Assembly (NCBI GenBank): GCA_900767025.1
Contig: CAAFXS010000062.1
Location: 11,874-75,873, forward strand
Length of the DNA: 64,000 nt
Direction: 5' to 3'
Origin: Clostridia bacterium
Lineage (GTDB): Bacteria; Bacillota; Clostridia; Oscillospirales; Acutalibacteraceae
Part shown: positions 25,505 through 33,243 of the stretch, one piece after another
Position numbering within the stretch: position 1 is the stretch's first letter
How the letters are laid out: every line of letters starts with the position of its first letter
Program-made: the position numbers and the translations under genes
The notes under the pieces: model-generated
What the model saw: the letters and a program-made list of their open reading frames with translations, nothing else
What the model was told of the DNA's origin: nothing
The model's database searches: none

Positions 25505-26461
25505 ATGAACAAAAAAATCCTTGCAATCGGCACGGCAGGAGCCGTGGGTGCAGGGCTCATTGCCGGAGAGTTTGTTCATCTTTATATGGATGTTATGGCA
25601 AGGCCTCTTAAGCACCGTTCCGTTCTTGCTTTGTTTGAGGGCGGAAAAAAAGACGACGAGCCGGATGAATTCAAAAACTTCACCGAGGAAAAGCTCAAAT
25701 GGATTAATGAGCAAAATACAGAAAGAATAACAATCACCTCCGAACGAGGCGACACTCTTGCAGGCTTTCTTACCCTTGCTGAAGAAAAAAGCGATGTGTT
25801 TGTGCTTTTTGCCCACGGTCATCACAGCACTCACAACGGCGACCCTGCAAATTTTATGAGGTACTATATTGAAAAGGGCTTTAACTTTTTGGCAGTTGAC
25901 CACATTGCCGCCGGTGAAAGCTCGGGCAATTTTATCGGCTTTGATTATTTTGAGCACCGTGACTGCCTTGACTGGATTACCTATCTGACAGCCCGTTTCG
26001 GTGACGATATAAAAATCATTATCCATGGTGTTTCCATGGGCGGTGCAACCGTGTGCCAGATGGCAGACAAGGTGCCCAAGCAGGTTAAGCTTGCAATTGC
26101 CGACTGTCCCTACACATCTGCATTAGAGGAGTACGAATTTGTCCTTAAAAAAGCGGGCATAAAAAAATCAGCCAATGCCATTTTAAACGGCTTTAACAGG
26201 CTGAACAGGATTTTTGCAGGCTTTGATTTCAGCGAAACGGATGTAAGAAACGCCGTTGCCAAATCAAAGATTCCTATGCTTTTTGTTGACGGCAGTGCGG
26301 ACACACTGATACCCATTGAAATGACCAAGGAGCTGTATGACCTCTGCAAAGCGGAAAAGGATATTTTCATTGTGGACGGTGCAGAGCACGCCAAGTCCAT
26401 TGTTAAAGATGAAAAGGGCTATCACAAAAAGCTTGATGAATTTATCGCTAAATATTTATAA
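25505..26461 (+). CDS. Alpha/beta hydrolase (lysophospholipase/esterase-like)
   Basis: A 318-residue alpha/beta hydrolase. An N-terminal hydrophobic stretch (residues 5-27) probably anchors it. The oxyanion strand LFAHGHHS, nucleophile elbow HGVSMGGA (Ser of GxSxG), acid region FVDGSADTLIP and the C-terminal His in GAEHAKS give a complete triad. It resembles Firmicute lysophospholipase-like or cinnamoyl-esterase-like proteins, but the substrate cannot be told. Last gene of the operon that begins at 20600, just before a strong terminator. Confidence 0.87.
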   Translation: MNKKILAIGTAGAVGAGLIAGEFVHLYMDVMARPLKHRSVLALFEGGKKDDEPDEFKNFTEEKLKWINEQNTERITITSERGDTLAGFLTLAEEKSDVFVLFAHGHHSTHNGDPANFMRYYIEKGFNFLAVDHIAAGESSGNFIGFDYFEHRDCLDWITYLTARFGDDIKIIIHGVSMGGATVCQMADKVPKQVKLAIADCPYTSALEEYEFVLKKAGIKKSANAILNGFNRLNRIFAGFDFSETDVRNAVAKSKIPMLFVDGSADTLIPIEMTKELYDLCKAEKDIFIVDGAEHAKSIVKDEKGYHKKLDEFIAKYL

Positions 26462-26467
26462 AATTTT

Positions 26468-26502
26468 AACCCCTCTGTTCCGACGAACAGAGGGGTTGTT
26501 TT
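26468..26502. terminator. Terminator between the hydrolase gene and the P2-type ATPase gene
   Basis: Arms AACCCCTCTGTTC and GAACAGAGGGGTT with a 4-base loop, followed by a T run on the plus strand. The convergent ATPase gene ends at 26504, so it may act on both strands. Confidence 0.88.
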
Positions 26503-26503
26503 T

Positions 26504-29164
26504 TTATTTATTTGCTTTTCGCTGAATTGCCTTAACAATTTCAACAATGGGGATAACCATTACCGAAAGCAGGAGCGAAATGCCGTATTCAACAAGGCTG
26601 ATGTGAGCAAAGTCGAATGCATCTGCAAGGAACGGAATATAGATAACTACCGTTGAAAGAACTAAGCTAAGCACCATAGCGCCTACAAGGTACCAGTTAA
26701 TACTACCCATTTTTACGATAGAAGCGCGGCGCGAACGCATATTGAAGGAGTGGAAAATCTCACTCATTGCAAGGGTAAGGAACGCCATTGTCATACCGTT
26801 TTGATGAATAAGCTCTGCGTCACCGTGAGCAAGGGTAATGCCAAGCTGATTAGTGCCGAAGAAATATGCAAGCAGTGTAAGAGCTGTTACCATAATACCC
26901 TGGTATGCACAGTCAAAGCCCATACCGCCGGCAAAAATGCCCTCTTTAGAATCACGGGGCTGACGCTTCATAATGTCCCTTTCGCCCTTTTCAAGACCAA
27001 GTGCAAGAGCCGGGAAGCAGTCGGTAATAAGGTTAATCCAAAGCAAATGAACAGGCTCGAAAATAGTAAAGCCCAACAGTGTTGCAATGAATATTGTAAC
27101 TACCTCGGAAAGGTTTGAGGAAAGCAGGAACTGAATTGAATTTCTGATATTGTCATAAATTCGTCTGCCCTCTTCAACTGCGGAAACGATTGTTGCAAAG
27201 TTATCGTCGGCAAGCACCATATCTGCAACATTCTTTGTTACATCGGTACCTGTGATACCCATACCAACGCCGATATCGGCATTTTTAATGGACGGAGCGT
27301 CGTTAACACCGTCACCTGTCATTGCGGTGATTTTGCCCTTTGCCTTCCAAGCCTTAACAATTCTAACCTTGTGCTCAGGCTGAACACGGGCGTAAACGGA
27401 ATATTTTTCAATTTCCTTATCAATATCCTCATCGCTGATTTGATCAAGCTCTGCACCGGTAATTGCACCGGTTTCGTCAGTGATAATACCAAGCTCCTTT
27501 GCAATTGCAACGGCGGTATCCTTGTGGTCACCGGTAATCATAATAGGTCTGATGCCTGCCTGGCGGCACTCCTTAATAGCATCAACTACCTCCGGGCGTA
27601 CCGGGTCAATCATACCCGTAAGTCCGATATAGCAAAGGTCCTTTTCAAGAGCCTCTGCCTCCTCGCTTTCGGGCTTATCCCTGTAAACCCTCATAGCACA
27701 GCAGAGAACACGCAAAGCCTTGTCTGCCATTTCCTTGTTAGCTGCAAGGAATTCTGCTCTCTTTTCCTCTGTAATCGGTTTCTGTGCACCGTCCTCATAA
27801 TAGCTTGTGCAACGGGAAAGCACCACATCGGGAGCACCCTTTGTGTACTGAACATAACCGTTTTCGCTCTTATGAACGGTGGACATCATCTTTCTTGAGG
27901 AGTCGAAGGGAGCCTCCATAACTCTTGGGAATGCTTTTTCAAGATCGTATTTGGGCATTTCAAGCTTGTTTGCATATGCAACCAAAGCCGCCTCGGTGGG
28001 CTCGCCCTTAATTTCGCCGTCGTCCTGAAGCTCTGCATCACAGCAAAGAGCCATTGCAGAGGCAAGGAGCTTTTCGTCATTGCCCTTGTATTCAACAACA
28101 GTCATCTTGTTCTGTGTCAGAGTACCTGTTTTATCGGAGCAGATTACCTGAGTACAACCCAAGGTTTCAACTGCGGTAAGCTGACGGATAACTGCGTTGC
28201 GCTTGCTCATCTTTGTTACACCGATGGAAAGCACGATTGTAACAACGGCGGCAAGTCCCTCGGGAATTGCGGCAACGGCAAGTGAAACCGCAACCATAAA
28301 GGTGTCAAGCACGGAGTTAAAGGTAACCGGGTCGTGAACAACAAGAGCACGGATAACATCGAATGCAAATATGAACACACATATTCCCAAAACTATAATT
28401 GAAAGTATTTTTGAAAGCTGGTTGAGCTTAATCTGCAGAGGTGTCTGACCCTCTTCAGCCTGCTCAAGTGCATCGGCGATTTTGCCCATTTCGGTATCCA
28501 TACCGGTAGCAACAACCACAGCCCTGCCGTGACCGTAAACCACATTAGAGCCCATATAGCACATATTCTTTCTGTCGCCAAGGGGAACATCGTCACTTCC
28601 CAGGGGATCAATAGGCTCCTCCTGCTTATTAACGGGAACCGACTCACCTGTCAGCGCCGCCTCCTCAATTTTCATAGAGGCACAGGAAATTATACGGCAG
28701 TCAGCAGGAACGCTGTCACCTGCTTCAAGCACAACAACATCACCGATAACCAAGTCCTCACTGCGTATATCCTTGATTTTGCCGTCACGGATAACCTTTG
28801 AGGTTGCGGCGGCAATTTCCTGCAAGGCTTCGATAGCCTTTTCCGCCTTGCTTTCCTGATAAACGCCAAGAACGGCATTGATGAGAACAACCACCATAAT
28901 GATGATAACATCGGCGTAGCCCTCGCCCTCACCGCCGAAGGTTGCAGTTATGGCAGAAATCACAGCCGCAACGATAAGAATAATTATCATCGGGTCTGCA
29001 AGCTGCTTGAAAAACTTGTGAATCAGTGATTCCTTTTTGCCCTCGGCAAGCTTGTTTTTGCCGTTTTTCTCCAGCCTTGAGGTTGCTTCGGCAGAGGTAA
29101 GACCCTCGGGTGAGGACTTAACCTCATCAAAAACCTCGGTGGATTTTTTTAGATATTCTTTCAT
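26504..29164 (-). CDS. P2A-type cation-transporting ATPase (Ca2+/Mn2+ exporter)
   Basis: An 887-residue P-type ATPase of the SERCA/PMR1 class with ten membrane segments. Motifs: LTGESVPV (actuator), PEGLAAVV in M4 (ion site), SDKTGTLTQNK (phosphorylated Asp), KGAPDVVLSRC (ATP site), TGDGVNDAPS, and NLITDCFPALALG in M6 with the Asn and Asp ion ligands. The start at 29164 follows AAAGGGGAA; an in-frame ATG at 29239 lies inside the riboswitch. A manganese riboswitch in the leader suggests Mn2+ export, as for YoaB of Lactococcus and MgtA of pneumococcus, although calcium is also carried by this class. Confidence 0.95.
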   Translation of the reverse strand: MKEYLKKSTEVFDEVKSSPEGLTSAEATSRLEKNGKNKLAEGKKESLIHKFFKQLADPMIIILIVAAVISAITATFGGEGEGYADVIIIMVVVLINAVLGVYQESKAEKAIEALQEIAAATSKVIRDGKIKDIRSEDLVIGDVVVLEAGDSVPADCRIISCASMKIEEAALTGESVPVNKQEEPIDPLGSDDVPLGDRKNMCYMGSNVVYGHGRAVVVATGMDTEMGKIADALEQAEEGQTPLQIKLNQLSKILSIIVLGICVFIFAFDVIRALVVHDPVTFNSVLDTFMVAVSLAVAAIPEGLAAVVTIVLSIGVTKMSKRNAVIRQLTAVETLGCTQVICSDKTGTLTQNKMTVVEYKGNDEKLLASAMALCCDAELQDDGEIKGEPTEAALVAYANKLEMPKYDLEKAFPRVMEAPFDSSRKMMSTVHKSENGYVQYTKGAPDVVLSRCTSYYEDGAQKPITEEKRAEFLAANKEMADKALRVLCCAMRVYRDKPESEEAEALEKDLCYIGLTGMIDPVRPEVVDAIKECRQAGIRPIMITGDHKDTAVAIAKELGIITDETGAITGAELDQISDEDIDKEIEKYSVYARVQPEHKVRIVKAWKAKGKITAMTGDGVNDAPSIKNADIGVGMGITGTDVTKNVADMVLADDNFATIVSAVEEGRRIYDNIRNSIQFLLSSNLSEVVTIFIATLLGFTIFEPVHLLWINLITDCFPALALGLEKGERDIMKRQPRDSKEGIFAGGMGFDCAYQGIMVTALTLLAYFFGTNQLGITLAHGDAELIHQNGMTMAFLTLAMSEIFHSFNMRSRRASIVKMGSINWYLVGAMVLSLVLSTVVIYIPFLADAFDFAHISLVEYGISLLLSVMVIPIVEIVKAIQRKANK

Positions 29165-29194
29165 ACCCATTCCCCTTTCAGAGATAATAATATA

Positions 29195-29233
29195 TAAAAA
29201 TAAACCCGTACATAGTATTTCACTATGCACGAG
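29195..29233 (-). terminator. Riboswitch-controlled terminator before the P2A ATPase gene
   Basis: On the minus strand a 12-base-pair stem (CTCGTGCATAGT / ACTATGTACGGG, with G-U pairs), a 5-base loop and a T-rich tail. The 5' arm is also the 3' strand of the aptamer P1 helix, so terminator and aptamer exclude each other. Confidence 0.85.
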
Positions 29234-29372
29234 TCTCATTCTGAGGCAATAAAGAGTAATTTGAACCGTGGTTTAAATTACTCTTACTGACTAAAAGCTA
29301 AACCAGTCATAACGACATTCTGTTGACTTAGCGCACGCTATGTAAATGAAATTGCGTGGAACTACTCCCTCG
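29230..29372 (-). ncRNA. yybP-ykoY (manganese) riboswitch aptamer
   Basis: Reading the minus strand, the element starts with CGAGGGAGTAG and ends with AATGAGACTCG, which match the conserved GGGGAGUAG and GAGAC loops that build the Mn2+ site of the yybP-ykoY class. Between them lie a CACGC/GCGTG arm, a GTCA/TGAC arm and a long arm with perfect AAGAGTAATTT pairing. P1 uses the same bases as the 5' arm of the following terminator, so metal binding should prevent termination: a transcriptional ON switch. It stands before a cation ATPase gene, a classic setting of the class. Recognised by eye, not by a covariance model. Confidence 0.85.
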
Positions 29373-29382
29373 AACAGTGTGT

Positions 29383-29411
29383 ATTATAACATATTTTGGC
29401 AAAATAATCAA
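29383..29411 (-). promoter_or_regulatory. Promoter of the Mn riboswitch and P2A ATPase transcript
   Basis: On the minus strand TTGATT (29406-29411), 17 bases, TATAAT (29383-29388); the predicted start is a few bases before the aptamer P1 strand. Confidence 0.8.
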
Positions 29412-29414
29412 CCG

Positions 29415-29434
29415 TTTGTTAAATTGTTAACAAA
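29415..29434 (-). terminator. Possible weak terminator after iolC
   Basis: An 8-base inverted repeat (TTTGTTAA / TTAACAAA, 4-base loop) just after the iolC stop. There is no T run in the direction of iolC, so termination would be weak; it abuts the next promoter. Confidence 0.35.
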
Positions 29435-29446
29435 AAGTTTATCAAC

Positions 29447-30463
29447 TTAAACTCTTGCCACCATTTCGCCGTATTCTTCCTTGCTCTTTTTGATAAATTC
29501 CTCCACCTGCTTTGCAGTTGGCATAGCATCCGAGCAGGAATGAGCAGAAATAAGAATTGATGCCGATGCAGAGCCGAACTCAAGGCACTCGATAATTTCC
29601 TTGCCCTGAAGGAGACTGTAAAGGAAGGATGAGCCGTAGCCGTCACCGCCGCCAAAGCCCTTAAGCTTAACTGCCGGGAAGGGCTTGATTGAATAGAACT
29701 TGCCGTCGTTAGTATATGCAGTTGAGCCCTCTTTACCGTGCTTGATTACGCAGATAGACGCACCGAAGGACTGCCAGTATTTTGCAGATTCCGGGTCGGA
29801 CTCCTTAACGCCCACGATACCCTCGGTCAAATCAAACTCCTCACGGGAGCCCATTATAATATCCGCATTCTGTGCCACAAGGCTGTAATAAACCGCAATT
29901 TCATCCTTAGAGGTCCAAGTGTATTCACGGTAATCAATATCAAAAACAATTCTCACATTATTTTTCTTTGCAAGCATCATTGCTTTGAGGCAAGCCTCAC
30001 GGGAGGGCGATTTTGCAAGAGCAGTACCGCTGATGACGATAGCCTTTGCAGATGCAATGTACTCCTCCTTAATATCCTCGGGAGCCATACAGAAATCCGC
30101 AACATTGTCACGGTACATAAGGATTGACGACTTTTCCTTTGAAAGAATTTCGGTAAAGGTCAAACCAAGGCACTCGCCGTTCTTTGCCCTTGTAATCTGA
30201 CTTGTGTCAATGCCCTCCTTGTTAAAATAGTTAACAACAAAATCACCGAACTGGTCATTGCTGACACAACCGCAAAAGCCCACCTTACAGCCAAGCCTTG
30301 CAAGACCCACTGCAATATTTGCCGGTGAGCCGCCAACATACTTGTTAAAGTTTGATGACTCGGACAGGGGCATATACATATCCGTTGGGTTAAAGTCAAT
30401 GGCAATTCTGCCGATTGGGATAAAATCAAGTGGCTTTGACATATCAAATTCAATATAACTCAT
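29447..30463 (-). CDS. iolC: 5-dehydro-2-deoxygluconokinase
   Basis: A 338-residue PfkB-family sugar kinase phosphorylating 2-deoxy-5-keto-gluconate in inositol breakdown. GGSPANIAVGLARLGCKVGF near residues 44-63 is the first PfkB signature; KGFGGGDGYGSSFLYSLLQG near 283 is the second, with the catalytic Asp in GGGD (often GAGD). The N-terminal IPIGRIAIDFNP is typical of IolC. It follows iolJ after 12 bases in the same direction. The iolGDE genes are ~10 kb away. The next gene, a cation ATPase, has its own promoter. Confidence 0.93.
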   Translation of the reverse strand: MSYIEFDMSKPLDFIPIGRIAIDFNPTDMYMPLSESSNFNKYVGGSPANIAVGLARLGCKVGFCGCVSNDQFGDFVVNYFNKEGIDTSQITRAKNGECLGLTFTEILSKEKSSILMYRDNVADFCMAPEDIKEEYIASAKAIVISGTALAKSPSREACLKAMMLAKKNNVRIVFDIDYREYTWTSKDEIAVYYSLVAQNADIIMGSREEFDLTEGIVGVKESDPESAKYWQSFGASICVIKHGKEGSTAYTNDGKFYSIKPFPAVKLKGFGGGDGYGSSFLYSLLQGKEIIECLEFGSASASILISAHSCSDAMPTAKQVEEFIKKSKEEYGEMVARV

Positions 30464-30475
30464 AACTGTACCTCT

Positions 30476-31318
30476 CTATGCTTTATTTTCTGTACCGAAA
30501 ATTAAAATGTGCTTTTTAGCATTTTCGTAGGCGCCCTGAACCTCTGCCGCCTGCAAATCGTAATAGCCGTTAATTCCGTTTTCATTATAACACTTACGAA
30601 CGGTGTTTTCAACAGAATCAAAGGTTGCCGTGGCAATGTTGATTTTCTTAATACCCGTGTGAGAGCATTTTACAAAATCCTCGGGAGTGATACCTGTTCC
30701 GCCGTGAAGAACAAGGGGAAGGTCGGTATTTTTTTCAACCTCCTGTAAAATGTCAAATCTCAGCTTGGGCGTGCTTTTATAGTTTCCGTGGGCGTTGCCG
30801 ATAGCTATTGCCAAAGCGTCAACGCCTGTTTCAGCCTCAAAGCGGACAGCGTCCCCGGGCTTTGTGCAGTTGATTGCAATATCCTCGCTGCCGTCCTCGG
30901 AGCCGCCAACGCATCCGATTTCAGCCTCAACGTCTGCATCATACTCACACGCCATAGCAATAACCTTTTTTGTCATTGCAATATTTTCGTCAAGAGGCAG
31001 GTGCGAGCCGTCAAACATAACCGAGGTAAAGCCTATGTCAAGTGCCTGCTGAATTTTTTCAAGAGTTTTGCCGTGGTCAAAATGAACGGCAACGGGAGTA
31101 TCGGCGCTTTCTGCGGCGGCTACCATAAGGGGTCCGATTATTTCCAACGGACTCTGCTTGAGCCTAACCTCTGCAATCTGTAAAATAACAGGTGCATTTA
31201 ATTCCTTTGCCGCCTTCAGCACACCCAGCACCATTTCCATATTTGCAACGGAAAATGAGCCTACGGCATAATTACCCTCCTGTGCTTTTGCAAGAAGAGT
31301 GCTCATATTAACAAGCAT
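30476..31318 (-). CDS. iolJ: Class II aldolase, probably 6-phospho-5-dehydro-2-deoxygluconate aldolase
   Basis: A 280-residue class II (zinc) aldolase of the fructose-bisphosphate aldolase family. VHFDHGKT holds the first metal His, GNAHGNYK and LHGGTGI hold the others with the phosphate loop, and ATATF is the usual phosphate-binding tail. IolJ splits the IolC product into DHAP and malonate semialdehyde. The assignment over general Fba rests on the adjacent iolC. The ATG at 31318 is preferred over 31324 for its 8-base spacing from GAGG. It lies about 32 bases downstream of the rnpB 3' end. Confidence 0.82.
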   Translation of the reverse strand: MLVNMSTLLAKAQEGNYAVGSFSVANMEMVLGVLKAAKELNAPVILQIAEVRLKQSPLEIIGPLMVAAAESADTPVAVHFDHGKTLEKIQQALDIGFTSVMFDGSHLPLDENIAMTKKVIAMACEYDADVEAEIGCVGGSEDGSEDIAINCTKPGDAVRFEAETGVDALAIAIGNAHGNYKSTPKLRFDILQEVEKNTDLPLVLHGGTGITPEDFVKCSHTGIKKINIATATFDSVENTVRKCYNENGINGYYDLQAAEVQGAYENAKKHILIFGTENKA

Positions 31319-31349
31319 TGTCATTACCTCTTAAATAACAAATAATATA

Positions 31350-31682
31350 AACGAGTTGGCAGTAAGCCGAGTTCTGTCGTGGGCAATCATCTATCTCGAC
31401 GCGCCATTGCTGACGCGCTCAAGCCATCCGTCAAAGTTATGTGTCGAGCAAACAACCCTTTAGTCGATGTTGCAGCGGGTGGGGTTTACATGGCAGGAGA
31501 TGTCTCCACCTCCTCGGTGAGCTCTTACCTCGCCTTTCCACCCTTACCTTTTACAAGGCGGTATATCTCTGTTGCACTTTCCCTAAGGTCACCCTCGGCG
31601 GCCGTTAGCCGTCACCCTGCTCTGTGCTGCTCGGACTTTCCTCATATTGCAAGGCAATACGCGATTGCCAAGCCAACTCGTT
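31350..31682 (-). ncRNA. rnpB: RNase P RNA
   Basis: On the minus strand the conserved 5' core GAGGAAAGTCCGAGC (CR-I, near 31645) and the 3' core ACAGAACTCGGCTTA (CR-V, near 31370) are both perfect. The ends CGAGTTGGC and GCCAACTCG pair to close helix P1 and fix the limits to within a few bases. About 333 nucleotides, a usual length. It is the catalytic RNA that trims the 5' ends of tRNA precursors. A 101-codon open frame on the other strand is only a shadow. Confidence 0.97.
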
Positions 31683-31689
31683 AACTTAT

Positions 31690-31719
31690 ATTTTAGAATA
31701 AAATAATGCACCTTGTCAA
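31690..31719 (-). promoter_or_regulatory. rnpB promoter
   Basis: On the minus strand TTGACA (31714-31719), 18 bases, TAAAAT (31690-31695). The predicted start coincides with the 5' end of the P1 helix. Confidence 0.8.
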
Positions 31720-31740
31720 TATATTTTACAAAATGCGTGT

Positions 31741-31769
31741 TGAAAATGTGTTTAAATTATAGTAATATC
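31741..31769 (+). promoter_or_regulatory. Predicted promoter of the LCP gene
   Basis: TTGAAA (31741-31746), 17 bases, TAATAT (31764-31769), 21 bases before the ATG. It is divergent from the rnpB promoter. Confidence 0.55.
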
Positions 31770-31789
31770 ATATATGCGGAGGTGGTAGT

Positions 31790-33022
31790 ATGCCTCGTTT
31801 TGAGAATGAGGGCTATAATCCAAATAACAGAAAAAGAAATGTGGACAGGACAGTGCCTGAAAACGAAAACTATTACGGCAACGGTCCTGTTGATTTGAAT
31901 TTTAACAACCGTGAAAATATTGTAAGGGACAATCAAAGGCAGGGCGGAATTAATCCCTGTGACGAGTTCGGATATGTTGCGCCGCCGGAAAGACGGTTCC
32001 AAAGCGAAAGGCCTGAGGAATTTTCCCCTCCTGTGCGGCAACAGAAAAATAATCCGCAGCCCCGCAACAATAAGGACAAGCCTAAAAGGAAATCAGCCGT
32101 CAGCACAAAAAGTAAAATAAAGCTGATTGTTGCGGCGGTTATACTTGTTCCGATTTTGATAGTAACCGGGGTTTTCGGTGCCTCCTTCAACCGAATCAAT
32201 TATAACGACAAAAAAGCAAATCAGTATGTTGACAGCAGTGCCCTTGTTTCCGACTCGTCGGTGAAAAATATTCTTTTGCTCGGCGTTGACGCAAGAGCAG
32301 GGGAAAATGCAGACGAAACCAGGTCGGACACTATGATGCTTGTTTCCGTGGACGCGGCTCACAAGTGCATTAAGCTCACATCCTTTTTGCGTGACACCTG
32401 GGTTTATATTCCGTCACTTGATTACAGTCAAAGGCTTAATGCCGCCTGCTCATCAGGTGGATATCAAGGCGTTGTGGACGCTATCGAATACAATTTCGGT
32501 GTTGATATCGACGGCTATGCAGTGGTTGATTTTGAAATGTTCAAGGTGCTGGTGGACAGCCTTGGGGGCGTTGAGGTTGATGTTACACAGGCGGAGGCTG
32601 ACGAGGTTACAAATCATCCCTACCGCTACGGCGATGTTAAGCTTGATGCAGGCAAATACAAGCTCAGCGGTGAACAGGCTCTTGCCTATTGCAGAATAAG
32701 AAAAATTGACACTGACTTTGTAAGAACCCAAAGGCAGAGAACGGTTATGAGTGCGATACTGGGCAGTGCAAAAAGTGCTAACCCCATTAAGCTGATGAAC
32801 ATGGTTTACAAAAGCGCACCGTACATCGAAACGGATTTGTCAAAGGGTGAAATTGTTTCAATAGCAACAAAGGCAGTAAGGTGCCTGAGTAATGACATCA
32901 GCCAGGAAAAGGTGCCCTTTGAAGGCACCTGGGAATACGCCACAATCCGTGGCAACAGTGTAATCTCCATTGATACCGAAACAAACAGAAATATGCTGAA
33001 AGAATATATTTACGAGCAATAA
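31790..33022 (+). CDS. LytR-CpsA-Psr (LCP) family cell-wall glycopolymer ligase
   Basis: A 410-residue protein. The first ~103 residues are polar, proline- and asparagine-rich and should be cytoplasmic. One membrane segment (about 108-128) follows, then the extracytoplasmic LCP domain: NILLLGVDARAG, TRSDTMMLVSVD with the catalytic Arg/Asp pair, TSFLRDTWVYIP, and LAYCRIRKIDTDFVRTQRQR. LCP enzymes attach undecaprenyl-linked glycopolymers such as wall teichoic acid or capsule to peptidoglycan. RBS GGAGGTGG before the ATG. Single gene with its own promoter and terminator. The long cytoplasmic tail is longer than in many LCP proteins. Confidence 0.94.
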   Translation: MPRFENEGYNPNNRKRNVDRTVPENENYYGNGPVDLNFNNRENIVRDNQRQGGINPCDEFGYVAPPERRFQSERPEEFSPPVRQQKNNPQPRNNKDKPKRKSAVSTKSKIKLIVAAVILVPILIVTGVFGASFNRINYNDKKANQYVDSSALVSDSSVKNILLLGVDARAGENADETRSDTMMLVSVDAAHKCIKLTSFLRDTWVYIPSLDYSQRLNAACSSGGYQGVVDAIEYNFGVDIDGYAVVDFEMFKVLVDSLGGVEVDVTQAEADEVTNHPYRYGDVKLDAGKYKLSGEQALAYCRIRKIDTDFVRTQRQRTVMSAILGSAKSANPIKLMNMVYKSAPYIETDLSKGEIVSIATKAVRCLSNDISQEKVPFEGTWEYATIRGNSVISIDTETNRNMLKEYIYEQ

Positions 33023-33063
33023 GGAAATGCCTCCCTGCTGAAAGGGAGGCATTTCCTTTTTTT
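33023..33063 (+). terminator. Terminator after the LCP gene
   Basis: Perfect 13-base arms (GGAAATGCCTCCC / GGGAGGCATTTCC) with an 8-base loop, followed by eight T. Confidence 0.93.
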
Positions 33064-33075
33064 TGCATAAGAAAA

Positions 33076-33104
33076 GAGGCGGCATTTCTGCCGCCTCCCT
33101 TTTT
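33076..33104. terminator. Terminator of the surface-protein operon
   Basis: Perfect arms GAGGCGGCA / TGCCGCCTC with a 4-base loop. TTTT follows on the minus strand, right after the small peptide gene; a T run also follows on the plus strand. Confidence 0.8.
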
Positions 33105-33105
33105 A

Positions 33106-33219
33106 TTAGTCGTCGCCGCCGGGAAGAATCTCTGTGCCGTCACCAAATGAAGCTGTTAAAACTTCAACGGCTTTAAATTCCTCAATTTTAGCTTCCGGCT
33201 TTGTGTAAATCTCTTTCAT
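33106..33219 (-). CDS. 37-residue peptide with YxxP leader-like motif
   Basis: An ORF of 37 codons from the ATG at 33219 to TAA at 33106, with a near-ideal RBS AAGGAGG 8 bases upstream. It begins MKEIYTKPEAKIEEF, continues with a VEVLTAS stretch and ends in PGGDD. It is acidic, has no Cys, and has no signal peptide. Short Firmicute peptides with an N-terminal YxxP motif and a C-terminal tail include lasso-type RiPP precursors, whose leader binds the RRE protein through that motif; no maturation enzyme is near. It lies 24 bases behind a secreted-protein gene and is closed by a terminator. Coding is likely; function unknown. Confidence 0.75.
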   Translation of the reverse strand: MKEIYTKPEAKIEEFKAVEVLTASFGDGTEILPGGDD

Positions 33220-33243
33220 TACTTGTTCCTCCTTAGATTACTC

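Noticed and set aside
25355..26026. 223-codon open frame on the minus strand
   Set aside because: It is antisense to the transporter end and the alpha/beta hydrolase gene, whose catalytic motifs are clear; no RBS and no family features.
29165..29239. Longer N-terminus for the P2A ATPase starting at 29239
   Set aside because: That region is the riboswitch and its terminator; ATG at 29164 has an RBS.
31379..31684. 101-codon open frame on the plus strand
   Set aside because: It lies wholly antisense to the RNase P RNA, whose conserved cores and P1 ends are perfect.
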